64,000 nucleotides of DNA, from positions 1 through 64,000 of the forward strand of contig JAMXBD010001252.1 of assembly GCA_024138025.1 (NCBI GenBank), written 5' to 3'. Source of the DNA: Combretum micranthum (taxonomy: Eukaryota; Streptophyta; Magnoliopsida; Myrtales; Combretaceae). Below are positions 23,800-35,562 of the stretch, piece after piece. The position numbers were made by a program, and so were the translations under genes. Position 1 is the first letter of the stretch, and each line of letters starts with the position of its first letter. The notes under the pieces are model-generated. The model was not told where the DNA came from, made no database searches, and saw nothing but the letters and a program-made list of their open reading frames with translations.

Positions 23800-26700
23800 A
23801 TGAAGAAACTTTTCTTTTTTCGATCATCTGCATCCAACAATGCTAACAATACAGCTAACAATACTGGTGCGTCTCCACCAGGAAAAGATAAGACAGCACA
23901 CTCTCAGAGCTTGGTCGAAAGCGGATTCGGCTATCAGGTTGGTGATAAGTATGAGAATGGCTTGCGAAGCCTTCGTGGGCTACCTTCCAAATCTCACAGC
24001 AAGACATCGGATAATCAAGCCTCAAATGGGTCTTGTCTTAGAAGGAGCCGTTCTTTGTCCTCAGCAGCCTTTGTTGGGTTGGGTTTGGAGCCAACGGATA
24101 CGTCGATCTTGAGTGATCACAATGGATCCCCTGACTCCACACCTCGACAAACTGATCATTTCTCCCGGTAAGCCACTTCCTTTATTGAATCATATTTTTA
24201 TGTGTTATAAAAGTCCTAGAGTCTAACTTCCTTGTGTGTGTTCAAGTTATCGAGCTGTAACTCCTACCAAGAAGCAGCATAAGGTCAAACAATATGAAGC
24301 AGTCGAACCTCCAAAGGAATATGGTGTGAGGAGACCTTGTTCCAGTGCTTCCTCGGAAAATTCATCCAATTGTTCCAGTAATGTCTCAAGTAAAGTTGTT
24401 GATCGATATATGGATGGTGAACAGCATCAAGAAAGGAGCAGGCCCAAAAGCTTTGTTATAATGCATCCCCGTCAAGAGAATGGAAAACGTCCTCCACGAC
24501 CTCAAAGTACAGCCCCCGCATCACCAACGTATGGCATCAGGGATAAACCCATGTCTGATTCTTTTCGAGAAGCAAAAGTCATGCGCCCTCCTTTCTCATC
24601 AAGAGATTGGGCAGAGAACGGACTCGGTGTTGAATCACCTAGGAGAATTGCAAAAAGTGTGGTAGATCGCCTCAGCCAAACGTCTAGTTTCACTAAAGGA
24701 AGCTCTAAGGAGGTGGATCACACTGTTCCAATCACAGTTGAAGATATCTATGGGGGTTCTTTGAACAGAAGTTTTAATTCAAACGCTGAAGTCATCCACA
24801 GAGATGATAGTCTACTGGATGAAGTAGGTCACACGTTGGATATGCATGGGCAAAATTATTTCTCTGGGAAGGATTTCAAGTCTTTTAACTCTGATCATTA
24901 TGAAGATGAAAGCCATTCGGAACTTATAAGAAGATATAAGGAAGCTGAAAAAAGAGTTGCATTTTTCTTTCAAGAGAATGAGGAGGATCTGTTCCATGGT
25001 ATCAGCTTTGATTTGCCAAAAGTCATGCAAACAATTGGGAACCTTAGGAAGGAGAAGATGAGTTTAGCTGTTGAGGTTTCTGAGCTATTGCAGTATGTAA
25101 TTACCGAGAGGGCTTCAAGCAAGGAGAAATTAAGACAAGCAAAGTTGGATTTTGACTTGCAAACCCGAAGGCTTGAGAAGGAAAAGAAAGAGTTGCAGAT
25201 TGGATTGGAGAAGGAACTCGATAGAAGATCCCATGAGTGGTCATCCAAGCTTGAGAAATATCAGCTAGAAGAGCAGAGGCTTCGTGAGCGTGTTAGAGAG
25301 CTAGCAGAGCAAAATGTATCTCTCCAGCGGTTGGTTGCTTCCTTTAATGAGAAAGAAGCAGAGAACAAGAGGACGATGACATTTTCGGAGCAAAAACTTA
25401 AGGAGCTGATGGAAAACGTGGAACAATTAAGCCAACAGAAGCAAGAAATAGAACAGAGTTTATTTGAATTACAGGAAAAACACAGGCTAGTTGAGGTGAA
25501 CAGCGAATGCATCAGAAGAAATTTCTTGGAGAAGGAGAAGGAGTGCAAGGATTTACACAGATCAGTTGCCAGACTATCAAGAACTTGCGGTGAACAAGAA
25601 AAGACAATTGAAGTTCTTCGTGAGGAATTTGATGGGGAAACACAAAGGCTCCAGTTTCAGAGATAATTGATAAACAGACGGCAAAGTTGAGAGCGGAGCA
25701 AGTACGATTGACGGGCGTAGAGCTAGCTCTGAGGAAAGAGTTAGAATATAGTAGAGTTGAGATAGATTCTCTTCGGCATGAAAATATAAGTTTGCTGGGC
25801 CGGTTAAAAGGCGTTGGGAAAGGAAATGGTGATAATGTTTCAGTTGGATAAGGAAATGTGGAACCGCATATGCTGCTTGCAAAACCAAGGGCTGTCCATC
25901 CTAAACGACGGTGCCCACTTGTGTTCAAGTTTACTGGAATTTAGTAGAGAAAAATTTGCCCAGTGCGACGAAAGCAAGCAAGGGATAGAATCTATTCGAA
26001 GTGGTTTGGATGGCCAATTTCTTGTTGAGTCTGAAACAAGACTTCAGGGGATCAAGGGCGGGACCCAAAACCTCGAGAGGAGCTTACAGATGATGTCGAA
26101 ACTGCTGGAAGAAAAGGCCAAGCCGTCCTCGTTATCATTATCGCAGGTAACTGGAAGCGATGTATCAAATCAGATAAATGATCAAACTTCACAGGTAAGT
26201 TTTATTTAAAACGGAAAAATTGACTAAATTTTTCATATTGGGTGAGTACTTTCTTAATGGTCTGGTTTATTTTCTTACGTTCGCCTAGGAAATTTTGAGA
26301 TCAGAGCTTAAAGAAGAACGTTTGATTACTAGTCTGCTGAGAGAGAAGCTCTACTCCAAGGACCTGGAGGTTGAGCAGTTGCAAGCGGAACTGGCAACAG
26401 CAGTAAGGGGTACTGATATTCTCAGATACCAGGTTCAAAGCGCAATGGACAACCTTTCCTCTGTTTCGCACAAGTTGAAGGATCTTGAGCTTCAGGTAAA
26501 TTATGAGTTCAATTATGTGGAAATTGAAGTCAAAGATTGCTAGTTGTGTGCATAATTTGAATTCATGAACAAAATATTCAAGAAAGATCAGGTGTAGCAG
26601 GACTTAACGGTACAGCAATGAATCATGTTGAGCTTTGGCAAGGCAAATGAGAAAATAAGTACAAAGTTGTTACTACGGTCTGGCTTGCACTTGCTTAATC

Positions 26701-27232
26701 TTGCAAAAAGTATATCAAAACATGTGAGCTGAGGTTTGATAATATGCAACAGACCCTGTTCATCGCAAAAATTTGCACTGTCAATGCTCTGATGCTATGT
26801 TTCTCCATAACTTTACCTTGCTGTCCTTTCAGCACTTAATGTCTCTAATAGAGCTTTTATTTAACATGCTGATTTTCTATACTGCTTTATTCTTATTGCT
26901 AATCTTTCCACGGTCAATTCTGATGCTGTGCTTTGTGATAACAGATGCTAAAGAAGGATGAAAACCTTAACCATCTTCAGAGGGAGCTTCATGAATCTAG
27001 GAAGGAAATAACAGTCATGAAGGGTATTCTACCCAAGGTGACGGAGGAAAGAGACATGATGTGGGAGGAAGTGAAGCAATATAGCGAGGAGAACATGCTC
27101 TTAAACTCTGAGGTTAACGCGCTAAAGAAGAAGATTAGTGCCCTTGACGAGGATATACTAATGAAAGAAGGTCAGATCACCATCTTGAAGGACTCGCTTG
27201 GGAAAAAGTCCTTTGATATTCTTGGTAGCTGA
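23800..27232 (+). pseudogene. plant-specific long coiled-coil protein gene, copy 2 (nearly intact, one early stop)
   Basis: Coding exons are 23,800-24,167, 24,247-26,194, 26,289-26,495 and 26,945-27,232, about 2.8 kb of coding or 936 codons, with clean GT-AG introns in matching phase (TTCTCCCG/TTATCGAGC joins as SRYRA). N-terminus MKKLFFFRSSASN, a Ser/Arg-rich region with RRSRSLSSAAF, coiled coil from about residue 340 (ELIRRYKEAEKRVAFF onward) to the end at SFDILGS. Two lesions remain: -1 at about 25,657, giving TAA at 25,664, and -2 at about 25,837, which restores frame. Residues between them are shifted. Read as transcribed, the protein stops about halfway. The family is probably the Arabidopsis AT2G39300/AT3G55060 group (recalled, unchecked); biochemical role unknown. 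It is possibly functional if the first lesion is a sequencing error. Confidence 0.8.
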
Positions 27233-27286
27233 TTTTATGTAAGAAATGTTGCTAGAATGATGTGTATAAAATAGTTATAGTCATAA

Positions 27287-29480
27287 ATTTCATTCAATGA
27301 TCACTCTAATATAATATTTTTCCATCATAACCTACAAGTCCAGTTAATTTCTCGATAATAATCTACCCCAATAGACAACTAGAGCATGGAAAGTCTCCAA
27401 TAATTTGGTATACTTGGAACTCCTAATCTAAATAATTTCTTGAGGACCCATGACATCAAACTCAAGCAAATTCATCCCAATTTCACTTAGTAATTCAATT
27501 CTTTTGTCAATCCTACCATGATATCCACTAATCATGGTTTTTATTCAAACTTTTACTCAATAATAATAATGCTAGCCTTTAATCACACTACACAAACCTA
27601 AGTGGCAATCACCGAACACATAATCACATTCCAGCAATACGCAATACTGGAAAGTTACAATTTAAGCTCCCTTTTCTTTTTAATTAAGCAATTCAATATA
27701 GATAATAACTTGTCTCTCAAAAAACTAACCCTAACTTACTTTTTTATCCAAATAACCCCTATCAAAGCCATACCCATGGTAAATTCACAAGATAGGGGAA
27801 TGGGATCTTACCGTTTTATCACGTATCCTTCCATAGATCTAATTGGACCATTCAATTCATCCTCACATGGAAAATTAAAGCTCTAACACCAAGATGATAC
27901 GAATAGGATCCGTGTTAGAATTACGTTATGGATTTGTCTCGTTAACCTACTCACAATAAAGTGTTTTCATGATTATGATTTTGTAGTTTTTAATAAAACA
28001 AAAAATAAAGAAAATGAATGATTCTTTCTTAGGATATTACTTGCAAAGAAAAGATTGAACTAGTTGTATTGATCAATTAATATGAGGCACGATTGACAAA
28101 AGGTTGAGAAAACTTTCAAATTCATTTAAGAACCAAATTCAATAATTACAAAGATATCAAGTTATTAAAGGTGGCAAAAACTCAAAACTTCTTCTTAAAC
28201 GTAACCCTAATAACCCTTATATACTCCGACAAGTCAGTTAAGGACAAATATGGAACATAAAAAAGCCAAACAAATAAAATAGTAAAGTAAAAATAAATAT
28301 AAAAAACATGGAACATAATCACACTATGGATCATGACCAAGACACGCGAATCGATGCCTTACATGTATTACTCTGTGCTCGGGTGTTATACTATTACAAT
28401 TTGTTGTGAATCTATTGGTGCTTCTTTCTATGAAATTGTTACCACTAGTAACGCCTTTCGTCTATCAGTTGAAGCATTTGCTAAATGTTTCTCACTAGAT
28501 TCCTTCCACTGAAATGAGTTAGGTTGAATATGATCACTAGTACTTGATGTCTTATCTCTTTGGTACATCTAATATTCTTAACAAAATGACTTCTACGAAA
28601 ACCCTTATTAAGTTCTTTCTCAAGCATGTCTATTAAATTATTTATTTGTGTGTTGTGATTGATAGGGTGGACTTGACATAAAGAATGCGAACTCTAGGAA
28701 TTATTATGATTTCGTACCATTAAATTGGGCTAGTTTCATCACTAGAGTGAGGAATTTTTGGCATTTACCACTTTCCCTCTCTTTGTTTTTCGCTTTTGAA
28801 CTTTTAGCCTTTGAATGATCCTAGTCACAATCAATATATTTATTGTAGTTATTTTGCACGTAGATAGAGTTAATTTCTTATGAATGTTGGACTCACGTTT
28901 TTCTATATTCACCAAGTTTTCAAACTGCAAAGTTTATGATAAAACTATTTCTATTTGTAATGTTTGTTTTTTATTTTCTCTTTATTGCTGTTATTTCATT
29001 TCTCTGAGTCCATAGTTTCTTCCCATTATTCTTAATGTTGAGTAGCTCGCTATCTTTCTTTTTTTTTTTTAATACCTGTTAATTTAATTTCCACTTTTTT
29101 CTCTACAATTGCAATGATTTCCTCATACAATCCTTAGTTTCCATTAGTTTGGTCTTGATTTAGTGGAAAAATGACTTGGAAAATGCTTATACCTCGCAAT
29201 TTAGGCATATTGGTGTTTTAAGCTTTCAGAATTTGCAATTTGGTGTCTCTAATTTTACGATTTGCTCATTTGAGTGTCTCCTCATAAAATGTTAACAGAT
29301 GTTAAATTAGAGTATGTCTTAGCCCATATGGCTTTTTATTTATTTATTTATTTCCAAGCTCCCATTCTTTTTCCTTCTCTTGTTCCATAAAGAAGGGTTT
29401 GATTTGATGACGACATTTCTTTTTGTTTTGTTTCTTCATCATGACTGTTACTATTGGATATTTCTCTCATTCTTCCTTGA
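27287..29480. other. unassigned AT-rich region, possible decayed LTR element
   Basis: No convincing gene. On the minus strand TTGGTGTTAGAGC ends near 27,882 and resembles a tRNA-Met primer site with two mismatches, next to tgatacgaatagg at 27,894, which could be the end of a minus-strand LTR reaching toward about 28,700. I could not find the other LTR end. The ORF at 27,602-27,886 has no recognisable domain. A tttattta run lies near 29,335. Confidence 0.3.
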
Positions 29481-29663
29481 TTACTTTAGGGAAATTGCAA
29501 TATATTGTTCTCCCAAACCCCACCAACCCCCCCGAGCCGAAACCAAACTTTCATTTTGGCCTGAATTCACCCCTTGAATTTTTAATGTGCACTTTTAACC
29601 GTCTTAAAATTTCAAAAATTAGCCAAAGTTAAGGAAAATTAATATTTTCCATTAGAAAAAAGG

Positions 29664-29894
29664 GGGAAGAATTGCAAATTATCTCATTGAACTTTTACTT
29701 ATGTGCAGATTTGCCACCCAAATTTTTATTAATGTGTAAGTTTATCCCATAAACTTTGAAAGTGCACAAAATGTTAACTATCCGTTGCTATGTAAAATAT
29801 TGAAAGTCCAGGGGGTTAAAAAGTGCACCTTGAAATTTCATGAGATAAATTTGCACCTCAGTAAAAGTCCGATGGGGTAATTTGCTATTTTCCC
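29664..29894. mobile_element. foldback MITE (about 231 bp)
   Basis: Left end GGGAAGAATTGCAAATTA and right end, reverse complemented, GGGAAAATAGCAAATTA form arms that continue inward (acttttact...gtgca on both arms; ctttgaaagtgcac versus its inverse). Similar half-elements start at 29,487 and 29,923, so this is a cluster of related foldback sequences. No clear target duplication is seen and no coding capacity exists. Confidence 0.55.
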
Positions 29895-30143
29895 TTTTTT
29901 TTTTACTTTATTGGGAAAATTGTAAATTATACCCTTGAATTTTCACTTAATTGTGGATTCACTCCTCAAACTTTCAAAGTGCACTTCTAGACCTCTTAAA
30001 CATTCAATAATTGATACAATTAAGGATAGGTAATTTTTTTATTAAAAAAAAAAAAAGAAATTTCAAATCCCTTCGGATTTTCACCTGTGTGGATTTACCC
30101 CTTTGAACATTCACTTATGTACCGATTTGTCCCATAAACGTTT

Positions 30144-31889
30144 TGTTGGTCTCGAAAGAATAACCACGAGCGGCGGGGGGGGGGGGGGGGGTGGGGGGGT
30201 GGAGGGGGTGGGGGGTGTGTGAATTGGTTATAAATAAAAATTTTACTTTTCAAAATTTCAAACAAATTTACACCACTTAGTTACTCAACTTTAATGGCTT
30301 TAAAACTTTCTTTAAAATAATAAACTTAATAACTAATATCTTTGAACAAAATTTGGATCAAAAGAATTTACTTAAATCCACAAAAGATCAAACAATAATT
30401 TCAAAGTTAAACTCCCAGTTTTACTCTCTGATTAACTCTTTGCTTAAGAAAAGATATTCCAGTTACTCACTGAATTACTTTTGAGCATATAACACACCTA
30501 AGAAAAACAATTAATTATGCACAAACAAAGAGAGATAAGGGAGTAGAGAGTGCAAAATCGATTTATAGAGATTCCGCCTCGAGCGTCAGTCCTCTCTTCC
30601 AGCAAGTCGGAGACCAGGTATTCCACACCAGTATGTTCCACTATCCAATCAAGAAATGAGAGTACAAGCTTGTTCAACTGCAATGAACTTCAATCACTCT
30701 GCTCAGCCTATCTAGCTTCACTCAAGCTATTTACTGATCTATAGAGAAAGAAAGTTGCTCTCACTCCTTTTACAATCTCTCACAAGAAAACTAAAGCAAT
30801 GAGGAATGAAGAAATAAAGATTTCCTTTCGGTTTAGTATAATGAAGACAATATAGAAGAGCAATATTTGGCTCAATGAAATTCGCAGCTTTCTATGCTTG
30901 TTCTTTTTTCCTTTTACTTAGATGATGTATTTGAATCTCTGTTTGTTATATAAAATCTTCATTCCCAACGGCTAAGAAAAGATAGACTTTGTTCTGATAT
31001 ATCTTGATATTCTGTAACGAAAACAAAGGATAAGCCTTGCTGATATTTCGTGCTTCAAAACTTGAAGATGATATGTTCCTTGATATTGTTGTTGTTGTTG
31101 TTATCGTAATCTTAGAATACCTGATATCGTGCAACAACTGAAATAATTAAAAAAAATTATCCTTATCTTGTAGACGACTTTTTGGGATAGATATTTGCTT
31201 CTTCACTTCTGATACTGTTCACTTGAAACATATTTGAATTCCTAAAAAAAAAAAAAAAATGACCTGTATCCTTGTTGTTAAATTTGAATTCCTTAATTAT
31301 GTTGAAACACAATTTGATATCTTATAGATTTACCAGATAATCTTCTCATGACAAATTTGAAATGTATCTTGGACTTGTCTTGACATTGTTGTTGAATATC
31401 ATTGATGTCAATATTAAATCTTCAAGAATAACACTTTTAATTCAGTAGAACATGAATCCCCATGGATATTGAACCAACTTAGTGGAGCATGATTGAATGT
31501 ATTACCCTAATACACTCAACTTTGGAGCTGGGTCTTAAAATCTATAAAGAATCATAGAAAATCCAATTTCTTGAAGTTTGTTCGTAAAACTCATTCATAG
31601 TGACATTTACCCTCTGACTGATCTTCTAACTATTATATGAGTTTTATAAACCAATGATTTTACCTTCTAAGTTACCTTTTGACTATACATTTGTTCTTAA
31701 AAAACTTTCCAAACACTTTTTGAATAGAATCTCTTTTGAACATGTTTTCATAATCCAACATTGATTATACTTTGAACATGTTTCATAAACTAACTTTGAT
31801 TATACTTAAGTACTGCATACTTAATAAATTTGTTAGTAAATACTCATACATGTTTTGCTATCATCAAAACCAAACTAAGAGACTTAACA
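30144..31889 (-). mobile_element. copia-like LTR, minus strand (3' LTR)
   Basis: Ends are TGTTGGTCTC and GAGACTTAACA, i.e. TG...CA with a short inverted repeat, 1,746 bp. A polypurine tract read on the minus strand abuts the higher-coordinate end, making this the 3' LTR of a minus-strand element whose gag lies at 32,868-33,347. The LTR contains a long G run near its minus-strand 3' end. Confidence 0.65.
30172..30216 (+). repeat. G-rich tract, G-quadruplex candidate
   Basis: Seventeen consecutive G at 30,175-30,191 followed by further G5-G7 runs separated by single T or A. It easily meets the four-run quadruplex rule. In the LTR it lies close to the minus-strand 3' end. Run length may be affected by sequencing slippage. 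Confidence 0.75.
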
Positions 31890-31905
31890 TTCTCCCTTTT
31901 TTTTA
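31890..31905 (-). other. polypurine tract, minus strand
   Basis: Minus strand reads a run of A followed by GGGAGAA directly against the LTR start TGTTAAGTCTC. This is the standard 3' LTR junction. Confidence 0.6.
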
Positions 31906-32867
31906 CGATGAGAAAACATCATACACAAAAAATATAAATAACTTAATTATGAAAAACAAAATATATTTTTTTGTTCACTTATTTTCTCTCCCTTTTTGTT
32001 ACCATCAAAAGCAAAACTTTAACATTTGAAAAGTATTTTCTTTTAACTTTCTCTCTTTTTTTGTTATCAACAAAATACATATTCAAAGAATATGACAAAA
32101 TATGAATTCCATTAATTCAAAAGACAAGCACACTTTTTATGTATGTAAGTCCAAATATTAGCATTTTTGTGCATAAATTTCTTAAAATAACATAATTTTA
32201 TAAATAATGCAGAATTTAAAAAAAATTTACATAATATGCAAAATTTATGTAGAAATTGCAAAAAATTACAAAAATTGCAGAAAAATGTAGAATTTCGAAA
32301 ACAAAAACTGTAGAATTTTTATAAAAAAAATGCAGAGTCATACATATAACAAAAACTACAAAGTAAAACAACTTCAACACATTTGTTCTAATGTATTTAC
32401 CGTTGTTTTAAACATTTCTCTAAAATTATTTTTAACACCAATTATTTACTAGCAAAGAACATCTAATTGATTTGATAAAAACTTACTCCCCCTTGATATA
32501 TATATATATATATATATTATTCTTTTAGAAAACAAGCTCCCCCCTAATATGATACCATTTGATTAAAAAAAATATTCGATTCCAATTATTTTCATGTCAA
32601 AATAACATGGAGAGCAAATCATAGAGAATGAAAAACCATAATCAAGAGAGTTAGAATAATAATACCAATTTCTTTTACACTTTTTCTTCTTATTTATGAA
32701 AGTCACATTGTTTCTTTTCTAATTGAGGCAATTGTTGTTATGATCATATCCCTTTGCTCTTTGCCCCAAATATGAAATCACTAAAAAACATGTTATACTT
32801 TCTTACGAACCCATATAAGTTTGGGTCTGCTGAAAAGCAAGCTTGTATTTCGTTTATTCTTTCCTTG
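31906..32867 (-). other. internal region of copia-like element lacking pol
   Basis: AT-rich with no domain on either strand, containing a (TA) microsatellite at 32,496-32,517. In a complete copia element about 3 kb of protease, integrase, reverse transcriptase and RNase H would lie here between gag and the polypurine tract; none is detectable. Confidence 0.5.
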
Positions 32868-33347
32868 TTAATCACTAAGCTTGTTTCTTTTGTAAAAACA
32901 ATGTTTTTCAATGTGTCCTAATTTATTGCAAAAGAAACACACATAAGAAGATTTATTATACCTTTGATTTACCTGATAACAAAGATTTTGTCTTGGATAC
33001 ACATTACCATATCCATACCTGTACTCTCTACAATACCTTTTGAATGGATATTTTTGTTGAGAGAACCTTCTGATGTAGCTTCTGCTGTTACTGTTCTTTT
33101 TCTTCTTAACAGATTTATCATTCATAGGCTCACATCCTTTAACAAACACTGTCCTCTTGACATTATTTGATGAATTTTCATTTTCATATCCAAGTTCATA
33201 CTTAATAAATGACAGTCTTTGACTATTTATAAGCATATTTAACTTCTTGTCACTTTCATTAAACTTATTAAATGTATTCTTAATGGATTGAGATTGATGC
33301 ATTGGATCATTAAGCTTTAAATTTATAATCCTTAATTCTAGACGCAC
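32868..33347 (-). pseudogene. copia-type gag C-terminal part with CCHC zinc knuckle
   Basis: A 159-codon open frame on the minus strand. Near the C-terminus CFFCNKLGHIEKHC fits CX2CX4HX4C, the nucleocapsid zinc knuckle that binds retrotransposon RNA. Before it come the basic, Tyr/Arg-rich stretch and the LNMLINSQRLSF phrase seen in SIRE-type copia gag proteins. The N-terminal capsid part is missing because the frame is cut at the junction with the tandem LTR array (about 33,350). It ends at a stop after KRNKLSD. It is the only coding part of the minus-strand element ending at 30,144. Confidence 0.75.
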
Positions 33348-33356
33348 ACAAGGTAG

Positions 33357-34642
33357 TGCACCTATCGTGTAAGATAGAAATTAACTTGGATATCGTCCTA
33401 GGGATCTATGTGCAACTATTAGTAATAACCCGTTAACTATTATCTAGCCGAATTAATTGTAAGATATATGCTAAACTCCCTACTAATTCTAACTAAATGC
33501 AATCCCAAAAACCTTAGATGAAAGATATGCATAAATTTCGCAAGAATATCAATTCACAAACAATGCCCTTTGTTATGATCAACCCTAGCCCCCTTCATCT
33601 TTAAAGATAGATTCAATTGAATGAAACTTAATCTTGAACTATCAGGTTTCTGAATTAGATTAATTACTTTCTTCAAGTTAATTAACCCCCAACCTAATTG
33701 CAAAAGTGGGAATTTCTTCCTTCACAATTATCAAATTAGAATAGCATGAAGATTATGAACCCTAATTGATAGAAAGTTGGAAAAACCCTATTTCTAGGTG
33801 GATTACTCAACTTCTTTGCCCATGAGAGATCAAACCCATTAATTGAAATCTTCTTTCAAATTAACAAGAATCAAGTTTGTAATAACTTAGGCCTAAAATC
33901 ATCACAACCAACAATATAAATCTTGAAGCAAACTCAAAATCAAACTTCATTCAATTGATAAACAAGTCAATACATGAAGGCTAGGGTTTCCCAAAACCTA
34001 GGGCATACACAACTACTCTTCCATGAAGAGATTAACAACAATAATAAGTACAATGGAAGAACGAGAAAAGATCATGATGATAAAACCTTTTTATAGAAGT
34101 GGTGTTGTGAATCTCCAAGTTGTAGTATGAATTCTTCTTCAAAAAGCTCTCTAAAATGTGTTATAGGGTTTTTGGGTGGAAATACAAGTGAATGAAATCT
34201 GTTTTTCAGCTTAAGGCGCGTGTATATATATATCAGTATGTACATGACCCCTACACGACCGGTGTATGTAGGGGTAGTGTACTCATTAACTTCGTGCGTT
34301 TTTCCTTTTTTGGCACATATACATGACTTATTGTGCACAACTGGTGTATGCGGGGTTGTGTATCCTGGAACTTTGAATTTTTCTTCAATTTTTCTCCTTC
34401 AAAAGTACACTAGTGGTATAAAAATACTAGTGCATGGCCAGCAACTCCACAAAAGGCTCCAAAACTCTCCAAAATCTTGGCTTATTTCATTAATAATCCT
34501 ATAAAAGGCCAAATTGTTCCATGATTGTCCCTGAAACACAAATTTAGTTCAATAATAATCCTTTTCTTCAATAAATCAATTAAATAGCATATGAAATATG
34601 CTCAATAATGCACCAATAATAAGGGTCTTAGGTCATTTATCA
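33357..34642 (-). mobile_element. array LTR 1
   Basis: 1,286 bp, TGATAAATG...GGTGCA on the minus strand. Contains a TATA-like run (34,216-34,226) and two imperfect copies of a ctggtgtatg/ccggtgtatg motif. It joins copia gag sequence on the left with no clear target duplication. Confidence 0.75.
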
Positions 34643-35562
34643 AACTTCCCCACACTTAAACATTTGCTTGTCCTCAAGCAAACAACTAAGGACAATTAAG
34701 ATCTATCATCAAATATACTCAAAAATTTTTCCACAAAAATGAGATTCACATTGCATTCATTAATTCTTTCAGATCATAGGGACTCACTTTATGTCTACCA
34801 CTCCAACCCATCATATGAATGTAATTAGCATACTAGAATCCAAATTGCAAGGCTAATTCGGGTAAATTAAACTTTACCCTCACCATTTAACAATAGAATC
34901 TTGAGTCATAAAGTAAACACAAATTCAAGCATTAGCAAAAGGAACTTAGTTACACTTCACCACTAAATAACAAGTATATAAGCTCTTCAACCACTTCCTT
35001 AAGCACAATAACCTAGAAAGAAAGTATATGACTTCTATTAATCTCTTAGATTTTTTCTTTTTGCTTGAAATCTCTATAGTCTTCAAAGGGGGAGGTTTTA
35101 GCCTCCATCTTTTCAATTTCCTTTGGACAGGTTTTTGCCCACTTCTTTTCAACTCAAATATATTTTATTCTCTTTTTTTTTTATACATTAATTGTGTAAG
35201 ATGCTTGCTTAGTTAGTAGTGGGGTCAGACTTCGCTTTCTGAGGGACCAAAGCCCGCCCATACTGACTAGCTTTTCATATTCATTTAATACATCAATTGA
35301 TTGAGTATTTTCAAAGAGATTATTGCAAAAGGATCACCAAGAGAAAAATTTCATTTGCCCCTTTCTCAAAAGGTTAGAAGGGCTCTCAAAGTTTTTGAAA
35401 AGCTAACATACTAATTAAAAAGCTTAGAAGTACAACCATTTAACTTTCAACCAAGGACTTGTTCACTTCTAGACTCTAGATTCCATTATTAAATAACAAG
35501 TAAGATTACCCTACCTAGATTTCATCTTATAATTTCGCTTAAGTATGCCAACCACAAGAAAG
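34643..35562 (-). other. array internal region 1
   Basis: Non-coding internal segment starting (minus strand 3' side) with the polypurine tract at 34,643-34,658 and the gaggacaagcaaatg phrase typical of sequences preceding TGATAA-type LTRs. No gag or pol. No clear primer site is recognised next to the LTR end at 35,563. Confidence 0.7.

Larger units (their letters stand above)
20325..27286 (+). repeat. segmental duplication, copy 2 (gene plus flanks)
   Basis: Direct repeat of 1-7,085, offset by about 20.2 kb. Differences include a missing CT microsatellite and a missing ~75-bp piece of first-intron/5' sequence (compare 2,063-2,140 with 22,340), a small deletion in the UTR intron (compare 2,615-2,650) and a different 3' flank beyond 27,286. 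The right boundary is where both copies read tataaaatagttatagtca and then diverge. Confidence 0.93.

Noticed and set aside
27602..27886. 94-codon plus-strand ORF after gene copy 2
   Set aside because: No recognisable domain, and it lies in a probable retroelement leader; not supported as a gene.
34220..34504. Repeated ORFs of 60-94 codons in each array unit (also 36,421, 38,571, 40,745)
   Set aside because: They fall in LTR sequence and their frames and lengths change between units through one-base indels.
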